A stretch of 64,000 nt of DNA, from assembly GCA_022749755.1 (NCBI GenBank), contig CM040440.1, forward strand, positions 3,743,769 to 3,807,768, in the 5' to 3' direction. This document shows, in pieces, positions 51,758-63,671 of this stretch; the first letter of the stretch is position 1, and each line of letters begins with the position of its first letter. A program made the translations under genes and the position numbers. Under the pieces are notes generated by a model. It searched no databases. It saw nothing but the letters and a program-made list of their open reading frames with translations, and had not been told where the DNA came from. Source of the stretch: Azadirachta indica (Eukaryota > Streptophyta > Magnoliopsida > Sapindales > Meliaceae).

Positions 51758-53020
51758 TTACTCCGGATAGGCCTCGATAATGGAGGGTAAAGCTGGAATA
51801 TTAATGATTTTGTAGCGAGGGAAGCCTCCTTGCTCCAAAATTTTGTTCCATTCAAGCTCAGTCCTCTCTTTTCCACCAGATGCGTGTGCTAACATTAACA
51901 GATCAAACACCAACCCCATGTCATCAAATACACCATCACCACCTTCTGGCTGTACAACTATTTCAACCACTACAAGCTTCCCTGTTTTTGCAGGTATGGC
52001 TTTCCGACAGTTTCTCAAGATTTTCACACAATCTTCGTCGCTCCAATCGTGCATTATCCACTGCACCAAACGTATTATATTATTTATTATAATTCTATAA
52101 TTGAAAAATGTCAACATCTTGACCATATAAAATTAGTTTAAAATATTAATTACGTCTCTTAGGAGTAAAGAAAATTAATTAATTAATTAATTAATTAATT
52201 AAGCTGTAATTAATAGACTTTAGCTAGTCTTATGTACCTTCATGAAAACGGCATCGGCACTCGGAATGTCCTGAAACATGTCACCTCCCATGTGGGAGAC
52301 TCCATCGTACTTGGGTGCTGTTGCGATGACATGAGGCAAATCAAAGTTAATACCTTTGACGTGTGGATATGATTTCACAATCTCAGACATCATCTCTCCG
52401 ATCCCACCTCCAACGTCCACCAACGTTCCAATGCTACGGAACCCATCTTTGTATCCCGAGATAATTGCCCTGGAAATGATCTTGGACGTACAGGCCAAGC
52501 CATCGTTGAAGATCTTGTTATATTCAGGATTTCGGGATGCGAAATCCCAAATGTCACAGCCATGAGCCTTCTTGAAAGCAATAGTACCGCCACCTTCTTT
52601 AACGCATTGGCTGAAACAATGCCATGGAGCCATGTTCCATGGATGGTTCTGCATTATTATCAGTGGCGCCAAACTTAGATCATCATCAGAGTCATGCAAA
52701 AGCCATCTAGAGCTGCGGGTCAGTCCGTAGACACTGTCTCCGCCGTCTGATGGATGATGATCAACGCTGAAAATCTTCTTGCGAACTAACAGTCTCATTA
52801 TGCGATAGAGGTAAGAGACATCCGGAGAGGGTGAGTCTTCAATGGATGAAGCTATTTGGGAGAGAGTGATAGGGCGACCATGAGAGTGAATAATGTCAGC
52901 TATGCGGAGCTCCACAGCACATTTTAATGCCATGGAGTCTGCAAAGCTGAACATTTGTTTCCATATCTCAGCTTGGCCTTTGAGCATTGATGACTCAGAA
53001 GATTCTACAGCAGGTTCCAT
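51758..53020 (-). CDS. class II O-methyltransferase, ASMT/COMT type, copy 6 (intact, two exons)
   Basis: Exons 53020-52238 and 52060-51758; 361 residues, canonical splice sites (AAG-GTACAT, GTGCAG). Dimer domain KGQAEIWKQMFSFADSMALK, SAM motif TLVDVGGGIGEMMSEIV (Ile where other copies have Thr), INFDLPHVIATAP, GDMFQDIPSADAVFMK, catalytic His265 in WIMHDWSDEDC, and GKERTELEWNKILEQGG. The intron contains a (TTAA)n run. A TTATAAGTAT TATA box lies at 53080-53071, 50-60 bp before the ATG. The last exon and 3' flank are closest to copy 1, the first exon to copy 4, so conversion between copies is possible. Confidence 0.94.
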
Positions 53021-54822
53021 TTTTGTTCTCTCCGATCTCTGTCAAACGAGTTTGTCAATGTAAGTGAGGTATACTTATAAGGAGGGGATTTTAATTGCAG
53101 GGGAAAACTGAATTAAAAAAAAAATAATAATAATTTATATAAACAACAAGTGTCTATGATTCATTGCATGCCACCTGCCCTTGTAATGGATAAATCATGC
53201 CATGAACCAATAGGAATATTTACACCAATTATATGATTATTAACAAGTTGTGTACATGTGGTGGGTTGAGAGTTGAGAGTTGAGAGTTGAGACTCATGAT
53301 TATTTAATGAATGTATAGATTATTAATTATTGGTAGACCATCATCAACGCAAGGAATTGTCATATAATCAGGAGGAATAATGCTCTAATTTAATGCTTTT
53401 CATGAAACAATTCAACTTCGTATTAATTAGTCAACTCAGAATTCATTACGTTGTTTATTCTTCTCCATGCTTTAATTTTCTTTTAAAAATGAAGCAATCT
53501 CTTTGGTTTGATAATTAAGAAATGTTTACATTTTGGCGAATTTCATGACTGTTTAGTAACGATGACATAATAAAAGCTTTGTTTAATTAGATTCCTTTCA
53601 AATGGTGGTAGGTAAAGAATTTTAAATATGAATCATTCAACGGAAGGCTTAAATTAAATTTTAGAATAAAAAGTTAGTACTTATACATAAATAGAGGTGA
53701 TAATTCGAATAAATAAATTATATTTGGGTGAATATAAATAAGATTTATTTATTATTTATGTAAAAAAATTAAATATAAACATAATTTATTTACTTAATTG
53801 TATTTTAAATAAATAAATTGATTGAACACGAATTCAACAAGATTACTAATTATTTAACACAAATACGTATAATGCATTATTTCTATCAATTTTTTTAAAA
53901 AATTTAAATACATTTAATTGCATCGAATTCATGTCAAATAATTATATCACATTCAAATTGACACCTTAAATGAACTTTTTATTTTAAGTTAAATTTTATC
54001 CAAATAAATAATGTCCAGGGAAAAATATTCCAACCAAATGGTGGTCTGGAAGCCTATTCTTTAGTAGAATTATTGGAGATATTTCTCCATGATCGAATGT
54101 GTCTATCTTGCCAAGTATACAAGCATTTGCTCTGTGGAGAATCAAAAAAATACTTTAGTTGGTTTAAGGCTTATATGATCAATTTTAATTTGAAAGAGAT
54201 AAATCATAAATGTGAAATAAGGTACACGGACCATAGGAAATATACTATTTTACCTAACTTTGGCTAAGACATGTTATCAAATTCAGGCATGAATATGAAT
54301 GTGAAACGATAGTTACGAAGAAACCGCCTGAAAATTACTACCTACCTTGAAATACAGAAACAAAAATGTTATGGTAATTCATATTTGGAGGAGATCTATA
54401 TTGAGTCTGTCTGCAAAAAGCTAGGCTTCAAGGAATAATATCACAGGTAAATTCCTACTTGTCATTAACTGGAACCTCCAACAAGAATGGGGGATAATTA
54501 ATTGATGTGTCTTCTCTTGAGCATCAGTTGCTAGAAACCTCTGAAAGCCAACACTGTTAATGATCGATTGGAAGCATTGAGTCTATGTAATCCGATGACG
54601 ATGTAGCTACAATCTATCTAGAGTTTACAGGGTTCATTTTCAATACATCCTCAGAACTGTTATCTTGTGCAAGGTCCATTGTACTGTACAAATCTTAGCA
54701 GTAAAGCCTCAGAAAAATTGTGTTTCAGTCCAGTTCTTTCTGATATTCAAACAAGCCTCAAATTCTCGGCAAAATTGTCTCAAGGTGACTTTTTGATGCT
54801 TCAGTGAGACGATAACAAGTAG
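53021..54822. other. intergenic between the OMT array and the ELMO gene
   Basis: Left end is the copy 6 promoter. A GAGAGTTGA tandem repeat lies near 53,268-53,292. A MITE-like element is listed separately. From about 54,330 the ELMO 3' UTR may begin. No gene seen; the 64-codon frame at 54,073 is unremarkable. Confidence 0.45.
53695..53966. mobile_element. MITE-like degraded element, about 270 bp
   Basis: Starts AGGTGATAATTCGAAT and ends ATTGACACCT, imperfect inverted ends (AGGTGNNAAT). Inside are degenerate AT-rich repeats with GAACACGAATTC and AACACAAATACGTA phrases typical of dispersed plant repeats. No coding. Confidence 0.4.
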
Positions 54823-57800
54823 CTACTGGTACAACAGGTTGTATGCTGGTAAATCTTGTATTCGGTTAACATCTTCCAAAGAAAGTTCTCTCTCCAATTG
54901 TCTCCGAGTTACTTTTAGAACCTCCTGATAGAACAGAAAATAGTATAAGATTAGCAACAGGATTTCCTCAAATGAAAGTCTGTCTAATTCCTATTCAAAT
55001 AAGATGAACATAAGTGAATATTATTCAAAATAAACCAGTGTAGTCATCTCAATATCTTGCACTAAATTCTAGATTATACAATTAAGAATCCTGTAATGCA
55101 CCCAACAAAGAATAAACGGAGTTCAGGAACAAAATAAGTTTGTAAAAGATCATGTATTTGAAATGGCATGGTATCCTTCACATGATTCTCTCTTCCATCT
55201 GTTTAGATGAAAAAAGAAATATGAGGAAAGCACATCAGCAATGTTGAATGGGGCTGCAGTAAAATCTGTTATAGAGGAGTTTGTGTAACATGGTATAGAT
55301 ATTTGGTCAATTTCACTAGAACTTTGAAATTGGAAGGGAAGTAACATCCCATTGTTAAGAGTAGGATTATCATATATATTTACATGTATGTTTACACAAC
55401 ATTGAAGTATTTGATAAACATCAACTTTAGTGGAACCGCTTATGTTTTAACTATTATTTGGCATTTAGTGATTCCATCTTACATCTTAAAAGCAACAACA
55501 CCTCAAAACCAAACATAGTCCAAGTGCAGTAAGCGTGCAAGAATTGCACTAGAATTTCCAAAGCCATAACCCTAAATCCCACAAGCACCTGAAGGATAAT
55601 ATAGACAATTTGGTTTCTGAAAATATGTGAACAGATTTCCTTTTCATTCTTATTTCTTTTGTTGTGAAGATTGCTCCCCATCTGGAGGCATGTTATCATA
55701 CATGTGATGCCTACCAAAAAGTCCTTTTGCAAGCTTTTGGCATGAAAAGGAAGGAACAGAACACTTGGGGACTTTTGGTGGAGAATATGTGGGTTATTTC
55801 AGGAGCAAAAATGAAAAGGAAAATGCATGATCTAGAACTTTGTTCAAATTTCTAAACAAGTGTAATAACAAGTGAAAGGGAGGGGCAGAGAGAGATTACA
55901 TTAAATTCCATATAGGAAGCATGCATTGCAAGCCACTGGGCGTCCATCATTTCAAAAGCTATACAGTATAGTACATCGAAAGCAGCTTCATCCTCTGCAA
56001 TTGTGAACAGTCAGATCATGATCAGACAAATTGGAAGATTGGAAATTATAAACAGGAAATACTGAAATCTGAAAGCACAAAATATGTGAAGCTGTAATCC
56101 CATTACCTCCTAATATTCTAACAAAATTCATTCCTGGAAGGCATCTTGGTTTTGCTGCAAAAGCAATGAGACAGATCAATTAACAATTTCTCCCCTAACT
56201 CATCTTATATAAAAGAGAACTTTGTATTCAAATTAAAAAAAGGCTATTGGTAGCTAGATAAAACAAAACTCAAGCATCTTTGCTGTCTGTGCTGCCACTT
56301 TCAAGGACAACAATAAATAATAGCACCCCCTAAAGAAATAACTTTTTATGAGAATAAGACCTATAAAACATTTGCACAGCCTCTGAATTTCAGTGTTTAA
56401 ACAAACATGTTCATTATGTGAAAGAGAGACGCATTCAACAAGCTTGAATAGTTGGGGAAAACAAACAACAAAGATCATCTATCAAATTGCTACATGATTC
56501 AACCAAACTAAGTGATTGGGTGGGGGCGAACAAAACAAAAGAAGAAAGCTAAAGCTCAGGGAATGTCGTGATAGAAAAATACAATCTTTCAAATATTGAC
56601 AGAAAATATAGAATGAGCATAGTTTACTTATTACCCCAACACCCTTGGTAGTTAGTTTTCTCTGTTACTTAAAAATTCAAAAGTGCTAAACAACTGAACC
56701 ACTTATGAACTTGCCTACAAACCTGAGAATAAATCCAGCATCTGAATCAACATAAATGACACATTAATGCCAGCAACAGCAAACGGATATTCCCAAGTTG
56801 CTCGATCCCCCTCTTGTTTGAACAACAACCTATGGAAAGATGCCTTCATTTGAATTTATACAATTAGTAACAAGTGTAACTCATTTTTTGCAGAGACTTT
56901 CATATACAGAAAACTTGAAAAAGATTGACATGATGCACAAGAGTTCGGGAAACTGTTTAAAAGAAAAGAAAGAAACTGATTATGTAATTCTTTATAGAAC
57001 CCAAACAACAAAATATAGGGCATACCGGATAATTCCTGGCAAAGAAAAGCAAGTTTTCAAGAGAAATAAAACCGCAACCCCTAAGGAAAGAAGTTAAGAT
57101 CAGCATTTCAAGCAATTCAGATTGAAAGATTTAAAACCTCACTGCTAGCACACTACTTTCATGATTCTCAACCCACTATATGCATCAAATCACTTTATAT
57201 TAGGAAGAATCGTACCTAAAATCAGTAGATGGATTAGGACCTTGCCACCCCATCTCTTTCCATTGCTCAGAGATCAAGCCATCCAGAGCAACATCTGGAA
57301 AGGCAATGTACCACAAATCTCTAAGAGCTTCCTGTCCATAAGAAAGGCCAAAAAAAAACTATAATTGGCACACAAAACTAATAAAAGCAATATGTAACAA
57401 GATGAATGCTTGAACTTGTCAGCAGATCCACAGAAAAAAATGTATGTGAAAAAAAAAATTATACAGACATGAGATTATGAAATGCACTGCATCGATCATC
57501 ACTGAAAACCGATTGATGTACTTGTAGCTTAAGTTCACTAAAATCAAAAACAAAGTAAAAGGTGGAGAAAAAAAATTAACAAAAACAACAGTTTCACAGG
57601 GAAGAAGAAAGTACTTGATGATCAGGGCGACTCTCATCAAATGGAGTTTGTAATCTCTCTTGAAGTCTTTCAAGTCTTTCCTCCTGGTAAGAAGTTAAAG
57701 AATAAGTAGTAAGAACTAAGCATGGAAAATGAAATCATTAAAACAGTAGAGCATCAATCTACCTAGTACATATTGTGACTCATAATAAAACCCATTAATT

Positions 57801-58209
57801 CTTTCAGAGTGATGTCATAAGACTGACGGCATAAGAGACAGCAAAAAGGATTTAACTTCTAATCAACTAAGCCTAACTTCCAACCAAATTTGTTTGACTG
57901 CATAGACTCCTTTATGCCATTCAACAAAAGCTGAAATCAACAAGTTATAATTGTATACATAGATGTTACACATAGATTTATCTTTTTGTTGAAGCAAGCT
58001 TGCATGTATCTGAGGTAGAATGACAGAGATGCAAAAGTTGACAGATTACTAAATGCGAGAAACCCTTTGAGAAAATTTCTTCTTAGAAACCCTTTGAGAA
58101 AATTTCTTCTTACCTGTTCTGGAGTCAAAGGGTAGTCGATAAACTTGTCATTACGTTTATTGCTTGAGCGGTTAAAGAGCCCTCCTATCCATGCCCGTGG
58201 TCCAACCAT
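54823..58209 (-). CDS. ELMO/CED-12 domain protein, At1g03620-like
   Basis: Exons in reading order: 58209-58114, 57683-57615, 57331-57216, 57080-57026, 56843-56723, 56154-56107, 55994-55900, 54924-54823. All GT-AG with matching phase, 233 residues, no frame break. The ELMO domain is recognisable from EERLERLQERL through EALRDLWYIAFPD, EQWKEMGWQGPNPSTDFRG, GFISLENLLFFARNYP, WEYPFAVAGINVSFMLIQML, FDVLYCIAFEMMDAQWLAMH, YMEFNEVLKVTRRQLERELS to the end LPAYNLLYQ. In animals ELMO works with DOCK exchange factors; in plants the role is largely unknown. The start is uncertain: ATG 58209 is the first in frame, but exon 58217 onward has a proper acceptor, and an upstream exon at 59206-59104 (VDEDEIYWRQKKDDEELEWS) is open in the same frame without a visible ATG before it. 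Confidence 0.9.
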
Positions 58210-60500
58210 AGCACTAGCTGCAACCATGAAAAACCAATGAGTAAGATGCATATGCATTAAAGCTAATGATCCGTCCAGTCACCTTATATTCTAACTTTGG
58301 AGAGTCAAGAAGAGAGTGGTTGGTGTAGCCACAAACACAGTACATTTCGCATTTAATATAGTTTATTACAATGATTCTAAAGTCTGTTCTAAGTTGTACA
58401 CACTCCAACAAGGCAGAAGCTGCAGAATGAGAATCACAACCATTATAGACAATAATAGGCAATAAGCAACCTAAGAACCTTCAATAGAAAGGAAATATTA
58501 GTTTTATCTAATGTCATCAAGAGCACACATGACGCAATTGACATCCCAAGAAAATGTTGAAAAGTTGCACCTTAGTTTTTCATTAACTTGAAACCCACTA
58601 TAAGAAAATGATCACATCAATGCTAATGCAACAAACATTTTGGTAAGCCAAACTGGTGCACATTTGGTATATAGCTCATCAAAGTCACTTCTAAATTCGT
58701 AAAATTTTTAGAGAACTTTCAGCTTGCTTTAAATCATGAACAACCTGTCACTCTTAATGGAATCCCCAAAGACACCTCAATGTATGAGAACAAGAGTTCA
58801 AGGGTAATGAGGCATAGTACCAGGGATTCAGCAATATACTAATTTTCATATTACAAGAATGAAAAGGCAGAATTACATTTACACTTCTGATCTTGGTAAA
58901 CTGGAATCCAGCAAAAAGCATTAGCAATTAAAGCTACGAAGTAAATAAGGTACCTTATTCTCACCCAAAAGAACAATAATAATAATAAGGTACCTTAAAA
59001 GACATAATTAGAGAAAATCAAGATTAATACAGACTCTTAATTTTGAAAGATAAAGATTTCTCGAGAGAAAGTGCAGAGAAGGCTACAAGGAGCCAATACT
59101 CACTGAAACATTGAGCTAACTGTGAAATTACATGACTGGAATTGTGTGACCATTCCAACTCTTCGTCATCCTTCTTCTGTCTCCAATAGATTTCATCCTC
59201 ATCAACCTACATTTTAATTTTGAAAAGACCTTTTAGCAGCAAGTAGTTGCATAACAGAGTGACTAAATAAACCACCAAAACTGAACACAGATCTTTCCAG
59301 TATTTGTGAATTAAATTATCTAACTTGCCAACAAACAAGGAACAAGTGCAATTAACTTGCCAATATAATTATCTAAAATTCATCACATAACAAGTGTAAT
59401 TCTTGTTCATATGATGCACAACAATGATCAACTTTTATATGAACACATTCATGTGATGAAACCCCAGTTTACATCAGAAGCAGAAAAGCTAGCAACAAGA
59501 AGATGACAACATACAAATGGATCACTGATTTCAATTAAATCAAAGGATGCAAAACAATTTTCACATAAACGTACAATCTGAATTAATGGACACTAAGGGC
59601 CTCGATACAGCTAATCAAGCAGGTATGCAATTACACATTATGCAAAAGAAGAAGAAAATCTTCTTTCCATAATGCAGGCAATTACAGACAGCAATATCGG
59701 TTAGAAATTAGCATATTTTAATCTAATGGGAATTCTAAGAGGCGCAAAAACATTAAAAGTGAATTTGAACTGCGTTAATTCCCACAAAGAAAAAGGGTCT
59801 GAAGAGAAGGTGGGGGTTTACTCTGTGGAGAGAAGAGCATGAAGGAAAGCATTGTCTACGCTTCCTTAATCTCATGAGGGGGGGGCCAAAAATTAAACAT
59901 GAGGTTCTTCCGCTCTTTTTAACCGAAAGTTAAAACCCAAAAACTAGAACAATAATAATGATAAAAGGTTGAAGAAATGGGAAACGAATTATTGCACCTG
60001 CTCATGCTCTCCTCACATTATTCAACGTCTCATCATTTCCATTTCTCTTTCTCAAGAAATGGAATGATGGCATAACACACAGAGATACCCAGATGCTGAA
60101 AAGAGAAGCACTTTTGAAGAATGTGCGATTAACAGCGCAATCAAAGGGCTCTTTTCGCAAAACTTTAAACTGCAAAAGGGTTTTTTTTATCTTTTCTTGT
60201 CATCAAACCAAACTTGTGAAAAGTTTGTAATGTGAAAAAGAGTGAAATTTTTGGAAAAAGCGTGAAATGTGTCTTTCCTCTGCATGACATTGACAAACAA
60301 GACAAAAATGGCATCCACGCTAATATGCACGCAAAGCTTTAAAGGAAAAAAGGTACCTTTCGTAGCTATGGGGATGAAGATATATTAGTATTAATGGTGA
60401 TGATGCAAGGATATGGGTAGGGACCACTTGGGCAAAGTGGTGGTGGGACAGGAACTGGCACACAAAGAAGAAGTGAATGAGGTTGAAGAAGAAGAAGAGG
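58210..60500 (-). promoter_or_regulatory. ELMO gene 5' region with one or more leader or N-terminal exons
   Basis: Exon 59206-59104 has a TAG acceptor and A-GTGAGT donor and joins 58217 in phase. Other minus-strand donors that could end leader exons are at about 59,999 (GAGCAG-GTGCAA) and 60,355 (CGAAAG-GTACC). In the main frame those exons contain stops and no ATG, so they look untranslated. The rest is intron or promoter DNA. Confidence 0.4.
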
Positions 60501-61342
60501 TCGGAGAAGAAGAATGGCATTTTTGTTTAGATAGATTTGTGAATAGAAACAAAATTGGTGATTTCTGTTTAGGAGTCATTTGTGGGTTGGTTTGTCTCTC
60601 TCTTTTCTTAGCTTTGCAAGCCAGACAATTTCCTACAATTTTGCCAACACCGTAGCTCCCGCTACATCTTTCCTCGAGTTCCCTGAATCGATTACATTTA
60701 CAAATTTGCCAATATCGCCATTGCTCTCTTTTGTTTTTGGGTCTATACTGGGCCAACATCAATGCCCAAATTATCATGGACTGACATCTACTAAGTCAAG
60801 CATGGCCCAGCTTTTGCCTAAAACTTAAGTTTTAAGGTTTTTCCTTCTCAATTGCACTCGATCAAATTGAAATTTTCATTGCTAAGTTGGAATTAATCAT
60901 TAGGGAGTCAAATATAATATGAAACCGTTTGAAAGATTATGATATTGACTCAACCCATTTGAATGTTTGCCATGTCCATAAGGGTGTTTTCTTGAGTATA
61001 ATCATGTTTAATGCATTCAGCATTTCCCATTTCATGAGGAAAATTAAAAGCTTTTTAAATCAATTCATGATTGTAATTATATTACCATGGCAATGATAAC
61101 ATTAATAGTCATTGTGATTAATTAAGTGGACCTTAATTATAAGGCAAAATAAGATATTAAAAAAAAAAAATTGATCGACTACGCAAAACAAGCCACGCTG
61201 GGGCAGGCCAACCTTACAAGGCAAAATCAGAAAAAAGGGGAGAAAAATAAAGCGCAGATTAAACCAAAAATAGATGACTGCTAGTGTCTCACAGTCTTGT
61301 ATACATTACAACATGTTAGAATGAAGATGTACAATTGAAAGT
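60501..61342. other. intergenic between the ELMO promoter and EPF1
   Basis: Frames on both strands around 60,391-60,828 overlap each other and look like chance. The right end is the EPF1 3' UTR. Nothing else seen. Confidence 0.4.
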
Positions 61343-61826
61343 TCAAGGGACAGGATAAGACTTGTTATTACACATGCATTTGTAAGCCATAGGACACGTC
61401 TCTGCTTCTTCAAGTGATGCACACACAAAGCTCACCATAACCAGTCTGCATGGTGAGCATGACCCGCAAGCATGCGAACAATCCGGTAAGCTTGACCCTG
61501 CTATTTGAAGCGTCTCTGCTCCTTTTCTCTTCATTGTTGGCACTCTTTCCCAATAGAACTTGGGTTTTGCAGCTACACCAATTTCTCTCAATGTCTTGGT
61601 CTGTGGGCTACGGTGATGTCCATGATCTGTAGCATATATAACAAGAGATTTAAAACATCAGAAGCTGAATTAGCTAAAAACAGACTTTAGAGAGAACCCA
61701 AAAAAAAAAAATGCTGGTTGGAGTAGTCATACAAGAGTGTGGCCTTCCAATATGCCTCGCAGACATTACAGCAGGAACGAAAAAGATAGTAATGACGAAT
61801 ACAGCAATCCAAACAGAAGTCTTCAT
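61343..61826 (-). CDS. EPF1: EPIDERMAL PATTERNING FACTOR 1 (secreted stomatal-patterning peptide)
   Basis: Exons 61826-61733 and 61626-61343; 125 residues, phase-1 intron, canonical sites. Residues 1-24 (MKTSVWIAVFVITIFF...) are a signal peptide ending MSA. After a basic propeptide comes the mature peptide with eight Cys: PDCSHACGSCSPCRLVMVSF, then VCASLEEAETCPMAYKCMCN, ending NKSYPVP. This matches EPF1 rather than EPF2 or the EPFL4-6 group in my memory. EPF1 is made by stomatal-lineage cells and signals through ERECTA-family and TMM receptors to enforce one-cell spacing. A TATATATA box lies near 61,891-61,899, about 65 bp upstream. In Arabidopsis EPF1 is next to the cell-wall gene At2g20870, whose homolog lies 49 kb away here. 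Confidence 0.94.
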
Positions 61827-63211
61827 GTTTGATCTCTTAGTTTGTGTTCTTGTCCTTATGATCTAAATTTCCTTGGAGTGAGGTTTTAAGTATATATATG
61901 AGAAAGTTTGAAGAATGTGGTGAAGGGGCAGCGATAGAAGTAGTAACATATATAAAGAGGAGGGCGGAAGAAAATAGTATTGAAGCTAATCACAGGCAAG
62001 AGTGTGCGCGATAAGAGAAGATCACATGAAATAGGATGCGTAAGGAGATTGATGATCACAAGAACTCACAGGAGTTAGCCATTCTGCCTTTGTGGTTTCC
62101 ATGGAAGAAGGATGATGTTGCCAGGCCAAGATCAATTTACAGAATTAAAGTTGCTTCTTTCTACGTGAACTCTGACTAGAAACTATGCTAAACAAACACT
62201 GAGTCATAAATGCTAGGGTTTGTATTTGTAATTCAATTTCTTTTCCCAATTTTTTTTTTTTTATGCTTACGCTAATTAATATACAGGATTCATAAATGAG
62301 GTACGCTGGTAGGTCTAATTTATGTGACTGCCATTAATATTTTTACTTGACCTTTGTACGTTCCTTTTCTTGGATAGCTGCACCGATTTCTCCTTTCATT
62401 GATATTAAGTACAAAATTCTTCAATATTTGAACACAGTACACAACATCTTTCCATCAAATTTAATTTATAGATATATATTTATAGTCCCTTCAATATTTA
62501 ATAAGTTTTTTTTTTTTTAAATAAACTCAGATTACTACTACTGCGTAAGAAAAACGTGACGATATATATGACAAAAAGATAAAATATTTTTAATCCAAGA
62601 TTTCCATCTAAAATATTGATTTGAAATAAAGAAGAAATCTATAAATAAATAAACGATAAAAAATATATTAAGTAGATAATTCCAAGGAACTTATTTATAC
62701 ATGTAATCGCTTTCGGGTCAATATTGAACAACAGTTCTCTCACACATTCATCCAACATGTGTATATACATCAATATAATGACTATTTGAAAAGCCGGCTT
62801 CCAGAGATTCCAAAGAGTTTTTTGAAAAATAATACCTGTTCCCTTCCACGAGACTGCGATGTTCAATTTGAACTAATTAAATTATGTTTATTTCAATTCA
62901 TGCTGATAATTCATAATTTGTCAGTCAACGGTCAACAACGACTATTTGAAACTCGGATGTTATCCGACCCTACAAAAATCACCAAAATTTTTCTATCACG
63001 CAATCAATACATGCCACGTGTAATGTACAAGGTTGTTGCTGCTTCACACAGAATGCTCTTGGTGGTCGCTAAGTATTATTATGAGTTGACTTCATGTACA
63101 AATGCTAAAGACCTGCGGTTCGTGTGCGCCCGCCAAGAACGAACCGTCAAACTTTAATTTGTTGAGTATATGTAAGCCCATCTTCACTCAGAACATCTAG
63201 TCTGTACAGAC
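61827..63211. other. intergenic between EPF1 and the basic-protein gene
   Basis: Left part is the EPF1 promoter. A 132-codon plus-strand frame at 62,759-63,157 has no recognisable domain and AT-type codon use, and I do not call it a gene. A TATA-like GTATATGTAAG at about 63,165 precedes the next gene. Confidence 0.4.
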
Positions 63212-63610
63212 ATGGATGCTCTTGTCCGAAACACCACCGTCAATTTCAGCCGGAGATTCACTGATTACGAGCTATTGGGTCAAGGAAGTGAAGTGGGTAC
63301 TGAAGATTACAATAATCAATGGCGGAGAAATTTTTCGAGGCGAAGAAAGGAGCCTCATACCATGAAGTCCTTCAGTTATAGACGTAAACGAGCTAGACAA
63401 AGGCAAATTTTTCTGAATTCGTACAAGTTAGCATCAATCGAGAACTTGGGACAATCGAAGCCGTCGCAGAGGTTAAAGAAGGCGGTGGTTAAGGTGAAGA
63501 CAGCGGTGGTTTCAGTTGTGGCGTTCATGCGTACTGGTTCTTTCAGATCTTGCAATTCTAGAACCGCCATAGACGCAACTTCTCCGACGACGATTAGCAA
63601 GTTTTTCTGA
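63212..63610 (+). CDS. small basic plant protein of unknown function, 132 residues
   Basis: Single exon from ATG 63212. Very Arg/Lys-rich: FSRRFTDYELLG at the N-terminus, NFSRRRKEPHTMKSFSYRRK, then KRARQRQIFLNSYKLASIEN and RLKKAVVKVKTAVVSVVAFM, with a Ser/Thr-rich C-terminus. The middle VKVKTAVVSVVAFMR could form an amphipathic helix. Codon use and composition look coding, unlike flanking DNA. I do not recognise the family; nuclear or membrane-associated location are both possible. Confidence 0.6.
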   Translation: MDALVRNTTVNFSRRFTDYELLGQGSEVGTEDYNNQWRRNFSRRRKEPHTMKSFSYRRKRARQRQIFLNSYKLASIENLGQSKPSQRLKKAVVKVKTAVVSVVAFMRTGSFRSCNSRTAIDATSPTTISKFF

Positions 63611-63616
63611 ATTTGG

Positions 63617-63621
<5 letters not shown>

Positions 63622-63671
<50 letters not shown>
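63622..63671. repeat. (CT)n followed by (TA)n microsatellite
   Basis: About 12 CT units, then about 12 TA units, directly after the stop codon of the basic-protein gene, so likely in its 3' UTR. Confidence 0.9.

Noticed and set aside
60391..60828. Overlapping frames of 66-128 codons on both strands upstream of ELMO
   Set aside because: They overlap each other, have low-complexity Glu/Ser/His runs and no family features; likely leader or promoter DNA.
62759..63157. 132-codon plus-strand frame upstream of the basic-protein gene
   Set aside because: No domain, composition like the surrounding AT-rich DNA, and no clear promoter context.
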